DNA of 64,000 nucleotides from Siphlonurus alternatus (GCA_949825025.1 OX463782.1:38341951-38405950); one strand, 5' to 3'; positions 44,885 through 56,767 are shown, numbered from the stretch's first letter. The notes: generated by a model from the sequence alone, not told the origin. Numbers and translations are program-made.

Positions 44885-45047
44885 TGGAAACCTCAGTCAG
44901 GATGGTCGGCAATTGATGGAAGATACCATCAATCGCCTCCCGGATGCACGAGTAATGTGAAAAGTTTGGCGGTGCCTGGGATCGAACTCACGAACCTCTG
45001 ATCACGAATCGCATACGCATACCATTGCGTCAACGGTCACTTAGTAA
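44885..45047 (-). mobile_element. tRNA-headed SINE
   Basis: On minus: head GTGACCGTTGACGCAATGG with B box GAGTTCGATCCCAGG, then ATTGCCGACCATCCTGACTG and AGGTTTCCATG at the 3' side. It shares the core with the SINEs at 527 and 17667. Confidence 0.78.
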
Positions 45048-46010
45048 TTGACCACTATACAATTTAATTGCCTATTTCTTCCTCCTAGAACTCGTCTGCC
45101 GATCCTCGTGGTCGTACACGTTTATGCACTCGTCCGCTCATGTCCATCCTTATACCAGACGCGCGGAATTCAACTGGTGTGGCTTCCTACATTGAAGGTG
45201 TTACCATCCCCCACCCGTTGTCCCCCTCCCACTCCAAAATTAAACATTGCGGGATAGAGCACCGCCCCCCCCCCCCCCCCTTCCCAAGAGACGCGAGCTG
45301 GATCCGCCCCTTCTCCGGACAGACACAATCACGAGGTGTCCACCACGATTGATCATCCGGCCCACGAGGATCTCACAGACCCATCCTGCAGACACTTCTG
45401 GGCAGACTGAACGTCACCTCTGTTCTTATTATATGTTAGAAAACAAAAACCTTGGCATTAAGGAGGAGAAGGGTTATTCCGACCTTTAAATCTTTTAAAG
45501 AGGAAAAAAAGTATAAAATACTTCTCCAAAAATTCTGAACGAAATTGTTATCTTTGGTTAGCCACCCAGCAATGTATTTCCAGAAAGAAAATAGTGAAAA
45601 ACTTAAACTTTTTATTTAACATGTGATGTAAATAGCAGGCCATTTCGACCCCCCACATTTTGGTAAAGTGCGTTATAAAAAAAGTTAAAAAAAGTACCTT
45701 AATAATGCACTAGGGTGAATTATGTTTCTGTAATCGTGACAGAAATTTCATTAGTATAATATAGCAAAAGACGTTTCAAGTATTCATGATATAATTATGT
45801 TTATATCTGTAAAAACATTATTACAAATTATAATATGAAGTCTTCAGATGTAAGGTTTATGGTATTTTTTTAGCATTTTTACACAAGAAGAAATATTATA
45901 ATCAAGTGTAAGGCTTGTTGACAACTTCAACTTCAAAGTTCACGTAAAATCATTAAATTTATAATATTTTTCCAATTTTTACTCCAATTGTCACCAAAAT
46001 ATGTACAGTC

Positions 46011-46128
46011 GTCACCTTGGAAAATTTCCTTCTGCGACATTGTTAATCACCAATGCCCCGTAAGAATAACACACAGGGCTTGGTGATAGGCTGCAAGTGG
46101 GAAATTTTCCGAGGTGACAAGTGTAAGT
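46011..46128. mobile_element. Small MITE, ends GTCACCTYGGAAAATTTCC
   Basis: Inverted ends of about 20 bp around a loop with CCCCGTAAGAATAACACAC. A similar loop occurs near 15890-15940. Confidence 0.6.
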
Positions 46129-46234
46129 ACACGTGGTGCAATTCACGATAAAACGGGACCGAATTTCAAACTAATCACGGTTGGTATTATAGACAAACTC
46201 AATGACACGAAATTAGACCAAACAAGTGAGGAAA

Positions 46235-46508
46235 GTTAAATTTTCATGAGCGACAAAAGCGATGCGGCGCGATTTGACGTAAACGCTGCGAAATCCTATG
46301 CGGCTGCGAATTCGCCAGTAATTCGGCCACGTTGGGCGAATAATAAAAAAAAAACATCGTAATTAACGTGATTACTGGGCCAGTAATCGCGTTAATTACG
46401 ATGCTTTTTTTCTATTATTCGCCCAATATGGCCGCCAATGGATGTTACAGCAAGTGCGCTTTATTATCGTCACGTCGCAGGCTGGAAATCGCTCATGAAA
46501 ATCCACCT
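46235..46508. mobile_element. Foldback MITE related to 40300-40517
   Basis: The arms TTTTCATGAGCGA and TCGCTCATGAAAATCCACC match. The inside has a second inverted repeat (TTAACGTGATTACTGG against CCAGTAATCGCGTTAA). Confidence 0.8.
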
Positions 46509-47880
46509 TCACCTGGCTAACTTGTTCGAGAATCGCGCTCAGTTAATTGTATATTCAGCCTGTAAATTATGCAACTTGTGATACTTACGTGCCTGAAAGT
46601 TGCATACCTTACAGTGAAAGTTAAGCAGCTGATCGTCTTGTTTTACTCACATTAACATTACCAAAGTAGGGGGGGGGGGGGGGGAGACGACCTGCAACTC
46701 TTTTAAAGCTGAAAAAAAAGTGTGATATACTGCTCCAAAAATTCTGAAATAATTAAGTGCATGGATTTGGTTTGATTTGTTTATTGGATCCAATACAAAA
46801 GACTCCTTATTGTGGATACATGGAAGGAGGGGGTGGGGGTCGATATGACCCGCTAATTAAATGACATGCATGTTGCATGTTAAAAAAAAAAAGTTTAAGT
46901 TTTTCTCTGTATTTTTATTGCAAAAATAAAATACTACATGACAACGGATAACAATTTATTTCCGGATTTTTTTTAGCAGTATTTTACACTTTTTTTACAG
47001 CTTTAAAATATTTGTGGTTCGTATTTATTCCACCCCCTTGGGTAATTCTAGGGTAATAATATTAGACCTCATAACTCATAAAGCACCAAGAGATGGCATT
47101 GAAAACGTCCCCGATGGAATCAGCATGACGACACGTGTACTTTAGCCAGTAGCAAAGCTCTGATATCAAAACAAAGCCACTTTTAGAGCAACTCATGTAA
47201 AATCCACCAGATGTCTGTCTTTATGACGTCAATATTTGCTCTCTTCATGTTGCAGGAAGAGAGATAACGAGTACCACATCAGACGCAGCCAAGATCGAGG
47301 AGAACGAGTTTTCTTGAATTATTATATGTACATATTTTGTAAAAAAAAGAAAGATACGTTCGTTTATTCTTATAGCAGCAACTGTTATAAAGTTGCTGCA
47401 TGTTGGTGTGTTTTTATTTACTTTAAGTTAACTACCCTTGATTTCTAGTCTAATTTCTCAAGTTAAAATTGTCATAACATATGAGATATATAATATTTTC
47501 AAGTCTGACACAATTTAAAGCGTTATATTTAAATTTTAATGATAGCTTAAATTTTGGGAGACTTGAAATAACTTAAAATTTCAAAGGTTTATTGAAATAA
47601 GTCATAATAATTAATTATGTAGGTCACAAATAATTAGATTTTGGGTTAAAGATGACAAGACGGTCAAAATTTTTATATTTTATTTTCAACTTAATTCATT
47701 TGAAAACAACTGAGCATCACAATAAGTCTGTTCGTAAATCCTGTCTATATTATACTTGATGCATCCAACCGACGTTATGCTCTTGGACCTAAGGTCGATC
47801 GAGTGCAACAAGTGTAAATTATAGGCAGGTTTTACGAACAGGCTTGTTGTGATGCTCAGTTGTTTGAAAATTAGTTTTAA

Positions 47881-48226
47881 GGGTAAGGTAACGCCACCAA
47901 TGTTAAAAAAAATCCCTCTCACAAAAATTCTGAAAAAAATTTAGAATGTTCTCCTCTACACCCCCTATCAGTAGCTAAAATATCAGGTATACAAATACGA
48001 TCTAGTTTTTGAGTTATGAATTTTTAAAGTTGACCAATTTAACATGAGAGTTTCATTTCTCCATGTTAAAGTAGTCAACTTTAAAATTTTATAACTCAAA
48101 AACTAGATCGTATTTGTATACCTGATATTTTAGGTACTGATAGGGGGTATACAGGAGAACATTTTAAATTTTTTCAGAATTTTTGTGAGAGGGATTTTTT
48201 TTAACATTGGTGGCGTTACCTTACCC
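47881..48226. mobile_element. TTAA MITE, GGGTAAGGTAACGCC subfamily
   Basis: TTAA at 47877-47880 and 48227-48230. Same subfamily as 7465-7813. Confidence 0.93.
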
Positions 48227-48322
48227 TTAAAAGTTTATCCTCCCCATAACATATGACAATGTTATGATGATTATTTTAGAAATAAGAATCGTCAAAAATT
48301 TGCATAATATTATTATTATTAA

Positions 48323-48702
48323 GGGTAAGATAACACGAACAATCGATTGTTGTTAGTCCCATTTGATTAACATATGTAAACTTTAGCAACCTCATAATGA
48401 TTCTGAATTTTTTTTGAGAGACAGTTCTTGGCATTAAAAAAATATGGACAAAATTTCAAAACAATTAATCAGACGATCCAATTTTTTTAAATTAATTTTT
48501 TAGTTTCGGTCTCCATGGGAAATTTAAGCCCTATGCTGAAAATTTAAAAAACTTGGATCGTTCGATTGTTTTGAAATTTTCTCCATATGTTTTTAATGCC
48601 AAGAACTGTCTCTCAAAAAAAAATTCAGAATTATTATGAGGTTGCTAAGGTTTACATGTTAATCAAATGGGACTACAACAATCGATTGTTCGATCGATAC
48701 CC
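48323..48702. mobile_element. TTAA MITE, GGGTAAGATAACACG subfamily
   Basis: TTAA at 48319-48322 on the left. The right TTAA (48703-48706) is shared with the next element. Confidence 0.93.
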
Positions 48703-48706
48703 TTAA

Positions 48707-49059
48707 GGGTAAGGTAACGCCACCAATGTTAAAAAAAATCCCTCACACAAAAATTCTGAAAACAATTTAAAATGTTCTCCTCTACACCCCCTATCAGTAG
48801 CTAAAATATCAGGTATACAAATTCGATCTAGTTTTTGAGTTATGAATTTTTAAAGTTGACTACTTTAACATGGAGAAATGGAAATCCCATGTTAAATTAT
48901 AGTCAACTATAAAAATTCATAACTCAAAAACTAGATCGTATCATACGTGTACCTGATATTTTAGCTACTGATAGGGGATGTAGAGGAGAACACTTTAAAT
49001 TTTTTTCAGAATTTTTCTGTAAGGGATTTTTTTTTAACATTGGTGGCGTTATCTTACCC
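48707..49059. mobile_element. TTAA MITE, GGGTAAGGTAACGCC subfamily
   Basis: Begins directly after the TTAA that ends the previous element (junction CCCTTAAGGG). Right TTAA at 49060-49063. Confidence 0.93.
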
Positions 49060-49347
49060 TTAAAGACACTAATTAAATATAGCTTAAAAATTTTGATCTA
49101 TTTAATTTGAGCAGTTAAATTTATTCATCTAAAAATGTATACTTGTTTTTTTACTGGAATATGATTTTGAGAGACATGCATCTTTGGTAGAAAAGAAAAC
49201 TGAAAATAATAGAGAATTTCTTATGCTAGTTTATAAAATATAATATAATTTTTACGCCACAAAAATTATAAAATATATTGGGTCACGGTAAGCAATATTA
49301 GATAATGTGATGTTCAATTGTTTTGCAATCAAGGTTTTAGAAGTTAA

Positions 49348-50031
49348 GGGTAAGATAACACGAACAATCGATTGTTGTAGTCCCATTTGATTAACATGTA
49401 AAACTTTAGCAACCTCATAATAATTCTGAATTTTTTTTGAGAGACAGTTCTTCGAACCAAAAAATATGGAAAAAATTTCAAAACAATCGGACGATCCAAT
49501 TTTTTTAAATTTTCTCAGTATAGGGCTTTCCCATGGAGACCCAAACTAACAAATTAATTTAAAAAAAATTGGATCGTCCGATTGTTTTGAAATTTTTTCC
49601 ACATTTTTTTGGTGATAAAAGAACTGTCTCTAAAAAAAAATTCAGAATTATTATGAGGCTGCTAAGGTTTACATGTTACCTTTACCTTAGCAACCTCATA
49701 ATGATTCTGAATCTTTTTTGAGAGACAGTTCTTGGCATTAAAAAAATATGGAGAAAATTTCAAAACAATCGGACGATCCAATTTTTTTAAATGAATTTTT
49801 TAAATTTTCAGTATGTAATAGGGCTTTCCCATGGAGATCGAAACTAAAAAATTAATTTAAAAAAAATGGATCATATCCGATTGTTTTGAAATTTTTCTCC
49901 ATATTTTTTTAATGCCATGCAAGAACTGTGTCTCAAAAAAACATTCAGAATCATTATGAGGTTGCTAAGGTTTACATGTTAATCAAATTGGACTATTATA
50001 ACAACAATCGATTGTTCGTGTTATCTTACCC
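49348..50031. mobile_element. Dimeric TTAA MITE, GGGTAAGATAACACG subfamily
   Basis: Left TTAA at 49344-49347. Two complete hairpin units are fused near 49680, where one right arm runs into a second left arm without outer tips. The right end is CTTACCCTTTAGG, so the last TTAA has changed. Confidence 0.85.
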
Positions 50032-50384
50032 TTTAGGCTCTTCAAGCAAATTTAATATTATCATTAGAATGTAGGTTTTACGTGCTTCACAGTTCTTGAT
50101 TAATTTTCATCATATTAATTTAAAAGCACAATAATATGGAGAGGTTTGAAGGCGGAAATTATAAAGTGCAGACATTTAGGGCTTGAATTTATTTTTACAT
50201 AATATTTAGAGTCTTGAAAAATTTTACTTCTTGAATACCTTTCTTAATTATAAAAGACAATTAACAAGCAAGCTAGGTTACAGGATTAAAAATAATTATT
50301 AATGATGTATATCAAACTGAATTCAAAGTAATTAAGCAATGTAAGGTAAGTTTGGCCGAGATTGAAACGGTCGATTTTGATTTT

Positions 50385-50600
50385 CCCAGGGACGTCCGGA
50401 TACATGCGTTTTTTTCGCGCATCCAGATGCAATTTTTTTTTCATGCATCTGCATGGGGTGCGCATACAGATGCAAATTTATTTTTCATGCATCTGGGATG
50501 CGCATCTAGATGCATTAATTCTTTTCCGTGCATCTGGAATGCACGTATGCGGATGCAAGCCCATTTTTTGCGCATCCGGTGCATCTTGCATCCGATCCTT
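50385..50600. repeat. Minisatellite with GGATGCGCATC, as at 35155
   Basis: Same words as at 35155-35425, on the opposite strand (ATGCATCTGGGATGCGCATC). The reading frames over it are repeat artefacts. Confidence 0.9.
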
Positions 50601-50783
50601 GGTTTTTATAATACACTTTGTTTCTTGCAATTTTAAACGACAAGTGGCAAATAAATTAAAAAAAATGCCTCGTGTTATAATTAAGATTGACTTAATAGAG
50701 GCCATTAGCAAAAAAGTGCTAAATGGATGCAAATTTATTTTTCATGCATCTGGGATGCTCATCCAGTTGCATTAATTAATTAA

Positions 50784-51337
50784 GGGTAAGGTAACGCCAC
50801 CAATGTTAAAAAAAGTCCCTCACACAAAAATTCAAGCAACTAGCCGAAGCAACTAGCCCTGAAAATGGATGGCGCTGAAGCGTTGTGCCTATACCAGGCC
50901 GCCGGTGGCAGAAGGCGAGTGGCTTCGGCCGCTCGCTGCGAAGCTCCGGTGAGTAGGAGGGTCGCGACGGTGAGCGCTGAAGGGTCTGGGCGTGAGGCTG
51001 CCTGGAGCCGCCGTCGGTGCAGATCTTGGTGGTAGTAGCAAATACTCCTTTAAAATGTTCTCCTCTACATCCCCTATCAGTAGTTAAAATATCAGGTATA
51101 AAAATACGATCTAGTTTTTGAGTTATGAATTTTTAAAGTTGACTAATTTAACATGGGAATTCCATTTCTCCAAGTTAAATTAGTCAACTTTAAAAATTCA
51201 TAACTCAAAAACTAGATCGTATTTGTATACCTGATATTTTACCTACTGATAGGGGGTGTAGAGGAGAACATTTTAAATTTTTTTTCAGAATTTTTGTGTG
51301 AGGGATTTTTTTTAACATTGTTGGCGTTACCTTACCC
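50784..51337. mobile_element. TTAA MITE carrying a piece of 28S rRNA
   Basis: The GGGTAAGGTAACGCC subfamily. Left TTAA at 50780-50783; the right flank is TTCA, a changed TTAA. The left arm is broken after CACACAAAAATTC by 215 bp of rRNA and resumes with TAAAATGTTCTCC. The element itself sits in the GGATGCGCATCC minisatellite. Confidence 0.92.
50834..51048 (+). rRNA. 28S rRNA fragment (not a functional gene)
   Basis: The sequence CGAAGCAACTAGCCCTGAAA, then TGGATGGCGCTGAAGCG, GAGTAGGAGGGTCGC and GTGCAGATCTTGGTGGTAGT followed by AGCAAATACTCC is large-subunit rRNA in natural order. This includes the conserved segment around TGGTGGTAGTAGCAAATA. About 215 bp only, GC-rich against AT-rich flanks. 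The first 13 bases (AAGCAACTAGCCG) are repeated at the left junction. Confidence 0.93.
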
Positions 51338-51902
51338 TTCATTTTTCCGGGCATCTGGGATGCGCGGATACAAGCCAATTTTTGCGCATCGTCCGTATAA
51401 CAACTAACATGCCTGAAGATATTTTGTCAAGTGTTTTATTTTGTAGTTTTATTTAGTTTTTAGAAAGAGCTGTTGTTAATTCTTTTCTGTTTTGTATTTT
51501 AGTGTCTTGTTGTAATTCTTATGTAAAAATGACGTAACCCATGTTGTACTTTGTATAAACAGTGGTTAAATAAATGAATTGAATATATTATTAAATAGAA
51601 TTATATTAAATCGATATATTTTGTGTGTGTATATATATATATATATATGAAGATGACATAAAGTAAGTTTTTCAACTTACAGACATTGGCAGTATTTTAT
51701 ATAATTTTAAACTTATATATATATATGGTATATAATATGTTCGATGCATCCAATTTCTATAAAAAGGTCATGCAATTAAATAAGGTTATATGCCGTAATG
51801 ATGATATTGGAAATAATTACACGGTCCTTATCACAAAAATTTGTGTATTTTTTATTGTCACATACATCCGTCGTATAGTCCAAGCATAATATTTTTTTTA
51901 GT

Positions 51903-52929
51903 AACAAAATTCGCAAGTTACTGAATTTTTCAAAATCGGTTTATTTTAACCTTCTGAACATCCCAGTGAAGTTCCCCCAAAATCCGCCTGGAGCGTTAGC
52001 CGCCATATTGGTGTAAAGTCGTAAAAAAAGGACTTTTTGTATTAATTTTTTTCTAGCTAACCAGATGCAGCAAAGAAAAACTGAAAACGCAGAAATAAAG
52101 AAGAAAGTGTGTTTTATTATAATATACAAAGAAAATTTACATATTTTTAATAATTATGCTCTTAATTGTCAATTTAATTAATATTTAATTGTTTGTTCTT
52201 TACTATTTATAGATTTACAACGTTAAATAATGGTGGAATATTTAAATGCTTCGAATAAAATAGTTGGCAAATGTTATTAGCTATGCGTGAACACTATTTT
52301 TATGTATGTACTATGATGAGGAAAGAAGTTATGATTTTTTTTCGTCAAGCGCGCGCGTGAAAGGCGCTCGCTCGGAGGGGAGATACAATGTTAAAATACA
52401 TGTGCAGCGCACCGCGTTCAACGCCGCGCCGCTCCGGCTTACTGAAAACTATATTACACAAATAATAATAGTAAACTATAGATATATATAATATTATAAT
52501 ATACTGTATATTATTATTGTATATATAATTATGCTGCTTGTATACTTCGTTACTACCCATTTATTAGCAACAGTTGCCAGCATTCGACCTATAATATTTA
52601 TATTTATGTATATACTATATAGAGTTTGTTAAAAATTTACAAAAAAAAAACTTAAGGTATTAATAACAGTCACTTTATACACAAAAATCTAAGCATCTAT
52701 CACATATATATAACATTATTGCCAGTTGAATATATACAATACCTTTTTGACTTGCGATAATACGATACATAATACTTTAATTCTCAAGTATACAGTATAT
52801 ACCACAGCCTAGCTAGGCAATTGAGTTGTAATTAGTTACATAAATTAAAAAAATGTTTCATACTATATTATAAAACAAATCAGAAACAATTTCACTATAT
52901 AAATAATCTGAACGTATATATGACATATT
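51903..52929 (+). repeat. Left arm of a 1.03-kb inverted repeat
   Basis: Almost the exact reverse complement of 54454-55487, with few single-base differences seen by eye. Contains a minus-strand reading frame (52006-51941) MAANAPGGFWGNFTGMFRRL plus K and stop. Its start lies in CCAATATGGCGG, a YY1-like context. Confidence 0.97.
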
Positions 52930-53284
52930 ATTAAGATTTTTGTGTATATAACTATATGACATAATATTAAGATTTTTGTGTTGTAGGGTTTATTTCAATA
53001 TATATATGTAAATATATATACTGTATATGTAGTGTCTTAATATCGCGCCAGCAGATGAAAAATCATCTCATAATGAACATTTAAGCGTGATCAATACATT
53101 TTTTTTTATTTTGAAACATCATCGGATCGTAAGTTAGATCAAATCAAGCCTTTATGACATTAATATATAGCAAAAAAAAAAGTAACTTTTATTCCAGTTA
53201 GTCGACAAAATTAAGCAACCCCATATAATACGACGATATTGTAATGAATGTTAATAAAAAATAAATAATAAAAAATATATATCC

Positions 53285-53627
53285 TTGACGCCGTTATTAC
53301 CCTTTCGAGTTTGGCCAGGCCGATATTTTAGCCTTTCCAGTAGGAGTTATCTTGCGACCGAGCTCGGGCTTACCAGGCTCCCAGAACCCTTTTCTGCACT
53401 CTTCTGGGCTCCTACTACCAGATCTGTGCAGCCTGCAGTGGCAGTGCAAGACTGCAAGGCAGCGGAGTATAGACAGTCGTAATTAAACTACCTTCCTCCT
53501 ACCACTCCATCATCTAGTAATCAGTCACACCCATCCCAAGTCACGAAAAGTCTGACGGATTCGGGTATTGAACCGGGGACCTCTCGGACCAGAGTCGGAG
53601 TTACTAACCACTACACCACAGAGCGGA
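53285..53627 (-). mobile_element. tRNA-headed SINE
   Basis: On minus the head reads CTGTGGTGTAGTGGTTAGTA, then the B box CCCCGGTTCAATACCCG. The body of about 250 bp differs from the other SINEs in the window. A + frame of 65 codons here is spurious. Confidence 0.75.
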
Positions 53628-53759
53628 TTTTTAAAAATATATATAAATAAAAATATTATATAATAATATATGTACGTATACTATAACCTATCATTCGCCC
53701 GTAACGAGTTACCATTTGACACGTACGATGCAGTATATATAGGGTTTGGATCCGCTAAC

Positions 53760-53893
53760 ATGAAGATAATAATTATAGTTTCTGGAGTTCTACTGTCCAC
53801 TGCATGCTCTTACGGTCTTCATAGTGCTCGCGTCATCATAAAGCACACTTTCTTCAAGTACAATATTATTAAAGTACCAAACGTGTGTGGACA
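53760..53893 (+). CDS. Candidate first exon of a secreted protein
   Basis: MKIIIIVSGVLLSTACSYG is a textbook signal peptide; the frame continues LHSARVIIKHTFFKY and ends NVCGQ before TAA, or before a donor GTAAAA after 53893. The end VPNVCG resembles the run-in to cysteine-rich extracellular domains such as EGF-like proteins. A TATA-like TATATATAGG lies about 25 bp upstream, rather close to the start codon. No second exon was found. Confidence 0.33.
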
Positions 53894-54453
53894 GTAAAAT
53901 GTGTGTGCCATGGTCGTGGATGTTTGAGAGCAGTGGCGTATCTGATGTGATTAAATCACATTTATCATTAACCTTGTCAAATTTGCTATCAACATTAAAT
54001 TTGCAAACATGCTAAATATATTGTTTAAATCATGAGCTAAAGCAATAAATATTGTTCTAAATGAGTGTGAGTCTTCTTTAAAATTATCGTGCATTAGATA
54101 TTGTTGATCAAAATTGCGGTTATGCCATGATTAAACTATAGCTGCTGTGGTGGCTGATGAATAACAGGTGGAAGCATCGATATAACCGGCATAATCTATT
54201 TACCTTGATAACCAAAATTTGAACTTTCTGTCAGTAAATATGTAGTATTACACTAAAAACACTAATCACGGGAAAAATATACCACGTGTAAAACGTAGAC
54301 AACTATAATATACTCACGTAGATAATTCATTCACAGATCGAAAAGTGTTAGTTTCAAGTCACTGTGCAGAATTATTCACAAAAATACACGACAGAAGAAA
54401 ATTAACAGCAGTCACCACAGCAGCGCCAACTCACCATCTTAAATTCCACGTGC

Positions 54454-55487
54454 AATATGTCATATAATTATATACCGTTCAGATTATTTATATAGTGAAA
54501 TTGTTTCTGATTTGTTTTATAATATAGTATGAAACATTTTTTTAATTTATGTAACTAATTACAACTCAATTGCCTAGCTAGGCTGTGGTATATACTGTAT
54601 ACTTGAGAATTAAAGTATTATGTATCGTATTATCGCAAGTCAAAAAGGTATTGTATATATTCAACTGGCAATAATGTTATATATATGTGATAGATGCTTA
54701 GATTTTTGTGTATAAAGTGACTGTTATTAATACCTTAAGTTTTTTTTTTGTAAATTTTTAACAAACTCTATATAGTATATACATAAATATAAATATTATA
54801 GGTCGAATGCTGGCAACTGTTGCTAATAAATGGGTAGTAACGAAGTATACAAGCAGCATAATTATATATACAATAATAATATACAGTATATTATAATATT
54901 ATATATATCTATAGTTTACTATTATTATTTGTGTAATATAGTTTTCAGTAAGCCGGAGCGGCGCGGCGTTGAACGCGGTGCGCTGCACATGTATTTTAAC
55001 ATTGTATCTCCCCTCTGAGCGAGCGCCTTTCACGCGCGCGCTTGACGAAAAAAAATCATAACTTCTTTCCTCATCATAGTACATACATAAAAATAGTGTT
55101 CACGCATAGCTAATAACATTTGCCAACTATTTTATTCGAAGCATTTAAATATTCCACCATTATTTAACGTTGTAAATCTATAAATAGTAAAGAACAAACA
55201 ATTAAATATTAATTAAATTGACAATTAAGAGCATAATTATTAAAAATATGTAAATTTTCTTTGTATATTATAATAAAACACACTTTCTTCTTTATTTCTG
55301 CGTTTTCAGTTTTTCTTTGCTGCATCTGGTTAGCTAGAAAAAAATTAATACAAAAAGTCATTTTTTTACGACTTTACACCAATATGTCGGCTAACGCTCC
55401 AGGCGGATTTTGGGGGAACTTCACTGGGATGTTCAGAAGGTTAAAATAAACCGATTTTGAAAAATTCAGTAACTTGCGAATTTTGTT
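54454..55487 (-). repeat. Right arm of the 1.03-kb inverted repeat
   Basis: Reverse complement of 51903-52929. The 21-residue frame is kept on + (55384-55449) with one change at residue 2 (Ser for Ala). Differences seen include GGAGGGGAGAT versus AGAGGGGAGAT and one base in the GACTTTTT region. Confidence 0.97.
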
Positions 55488-55973
55488 TCGTTTAACATTG
55501 AGTCGTGTCGGCGTTGACTGGACTAGTATCGTAACTTCATTGCATATGGCGGCCATTCGTTGTAACTTATACCATTGCAGCACAAAATGAGAACAATATT
55601 GACACCTATAACTGACGTATATAAGAGTGAAAAACACATTTACAACAAAGGATATAATATTAAAAGTGGACATGCAGTTTTTCCAGTTAACACATTTCTA
55701 TTAATTTTAACATATTAATCCGATCTCAATCCAGCAGGATCTATATACTAGCTATTTCCTAATATTCATAATAACAAAAAAACAAAAAAAAAAAAAAAGA
55801 AGAAGAGAGAGAGAGACCGGGCTAATATAATGATACGTATATGGAATATGTTTCATACTGCATATCATATATAAATATATATATATTTATATATATTTAT
55901 ATATATATTTATAATATTTATATATATATATATTTATTTATATATATATTATTATGTAATGATGTATAATATA

Positions 55974-56441
55974 TAGAGCGCGGAAAAAAGTCATTTTGCC
56001 TTTTTGTGCACATGAGGACTATTTTGTTGTCATTTAGAATGTCCACCGATCTCCGGAAGTGGATTAAAATGAGCCTATATAAAAAAGACTATTTAGACCA
56101 TTTTTGGATTTTTAGACTATTTTGGCAAAAGATGACATTTTATGACTTTTTGAAATATTTTTAGTGAATTTCAACTTTCATATTGTCAAAAAAAAAAAAA
56201 AGGAAGTAAAGAAGGGAAGTTTGTGTGTAAAGAAATATAAAAAAAAATAAAACTTATAAACACACTTTTAAATATGGTTTTTTGAAACGCCTTTTTGCTG
56301 CATTTTCTAAAAAAAGAAGTGATTTTTTATAGACTTTGTTTTTAAAAAAAAAGTGACTTTTTTGTAGACTATTTTCCAAAAATAAGTTGACTTTTTAGGC
56401 GCCTATTTTTCGAAAAAAAAAATACTTTTTTCCGCGCTCTA
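55974..56441. mobile_element. Non-autonomous hAT element, ends TAGAGCGCGG
   Basis: Same family as 14748-15291. The 8-bp duplication ATAATATA is at 55966-55973 and 56442-56449. Confidence 0.93.
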
Positions 56442-56767
56442 ATAATATATAATGTGGAACTATAACGAAATTGATGTATTATATTATATATATTGAAAGC
56501 GCTGCCAAGTAGGCGAATTTTCCAGAAATGCAGAAGAAACAAAAACTTTCTGAATGTCCACAAAAATTATGTAAAAAAAATTGGGTTAAAAATAAATAAA
56601 TCCCTTGTGTATATATTATATACACCTAAACTATACTGTTCAATTTGGCGTTACAAAATATTATACTCTCTATAGTACTGTATATATTATAGGATCTCCA
56701 CCACAGTAAAAACATGTATAGTTAAATATCATGGGGATACAATATAGAGTTCATGATCAACTAAAAA

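Larger units (their letters stand above)
39593..47317 (+). other. Spliced locus with tandemly duplicated exon pairs; coding status unresolved
   Basis: Two GC-rich exon types alternate, each with a consensus acceptor and donor. Type B: 39593-39761, 41975-42124, 44037-44202 (core CACGTG..GGTCA, ACCACGGCAGCACGAGGC). Type A: 40876-41038, 42734-42897 (core CGTCCGAGAGAAGACT, CTCGA.ATCACGAGGCACAC). A further exon starts at 45089 and a last one at 47256 (EITSTTSDAAKIEENEFS, TGA 47315). Intron sequence is duplicated too, so about 2-kb segments were copied in tandem. Taking exons in order, the phases chain into one open frame of about 270 codons through B-A-B-A-B. However, the paralogous exons are then read in different frames, and indels of 2 and 10 bp separate them. 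I recognise no domain. Alternatives are a fast-evolving protein gene, a decayed gene family or a long non-coding RNA. Confidence 0.5.
52930..54453. other. Spacer of the large inverted repeat
   Basis: 1.5 kb, mostly AT-rich, holding a tRNA-headed SINE (53285-53627) and a short secreted-peptide frame (53760). A short direct repeat (GACATA..ATTAAGATTTTTGTG) lies at its left edge. Confidence 0.8.

Noticed and set aside
50834..51048. An rDNA unit or functional rRNA gene
   Set aside because: Only about 215 bp of 28S is present, bounded on both sides by MITE sequence.
53285..53482. 65-residue plus-strand frame
   Set aside because: It lies on the antisense strand of a tRNA-headed SINE body.
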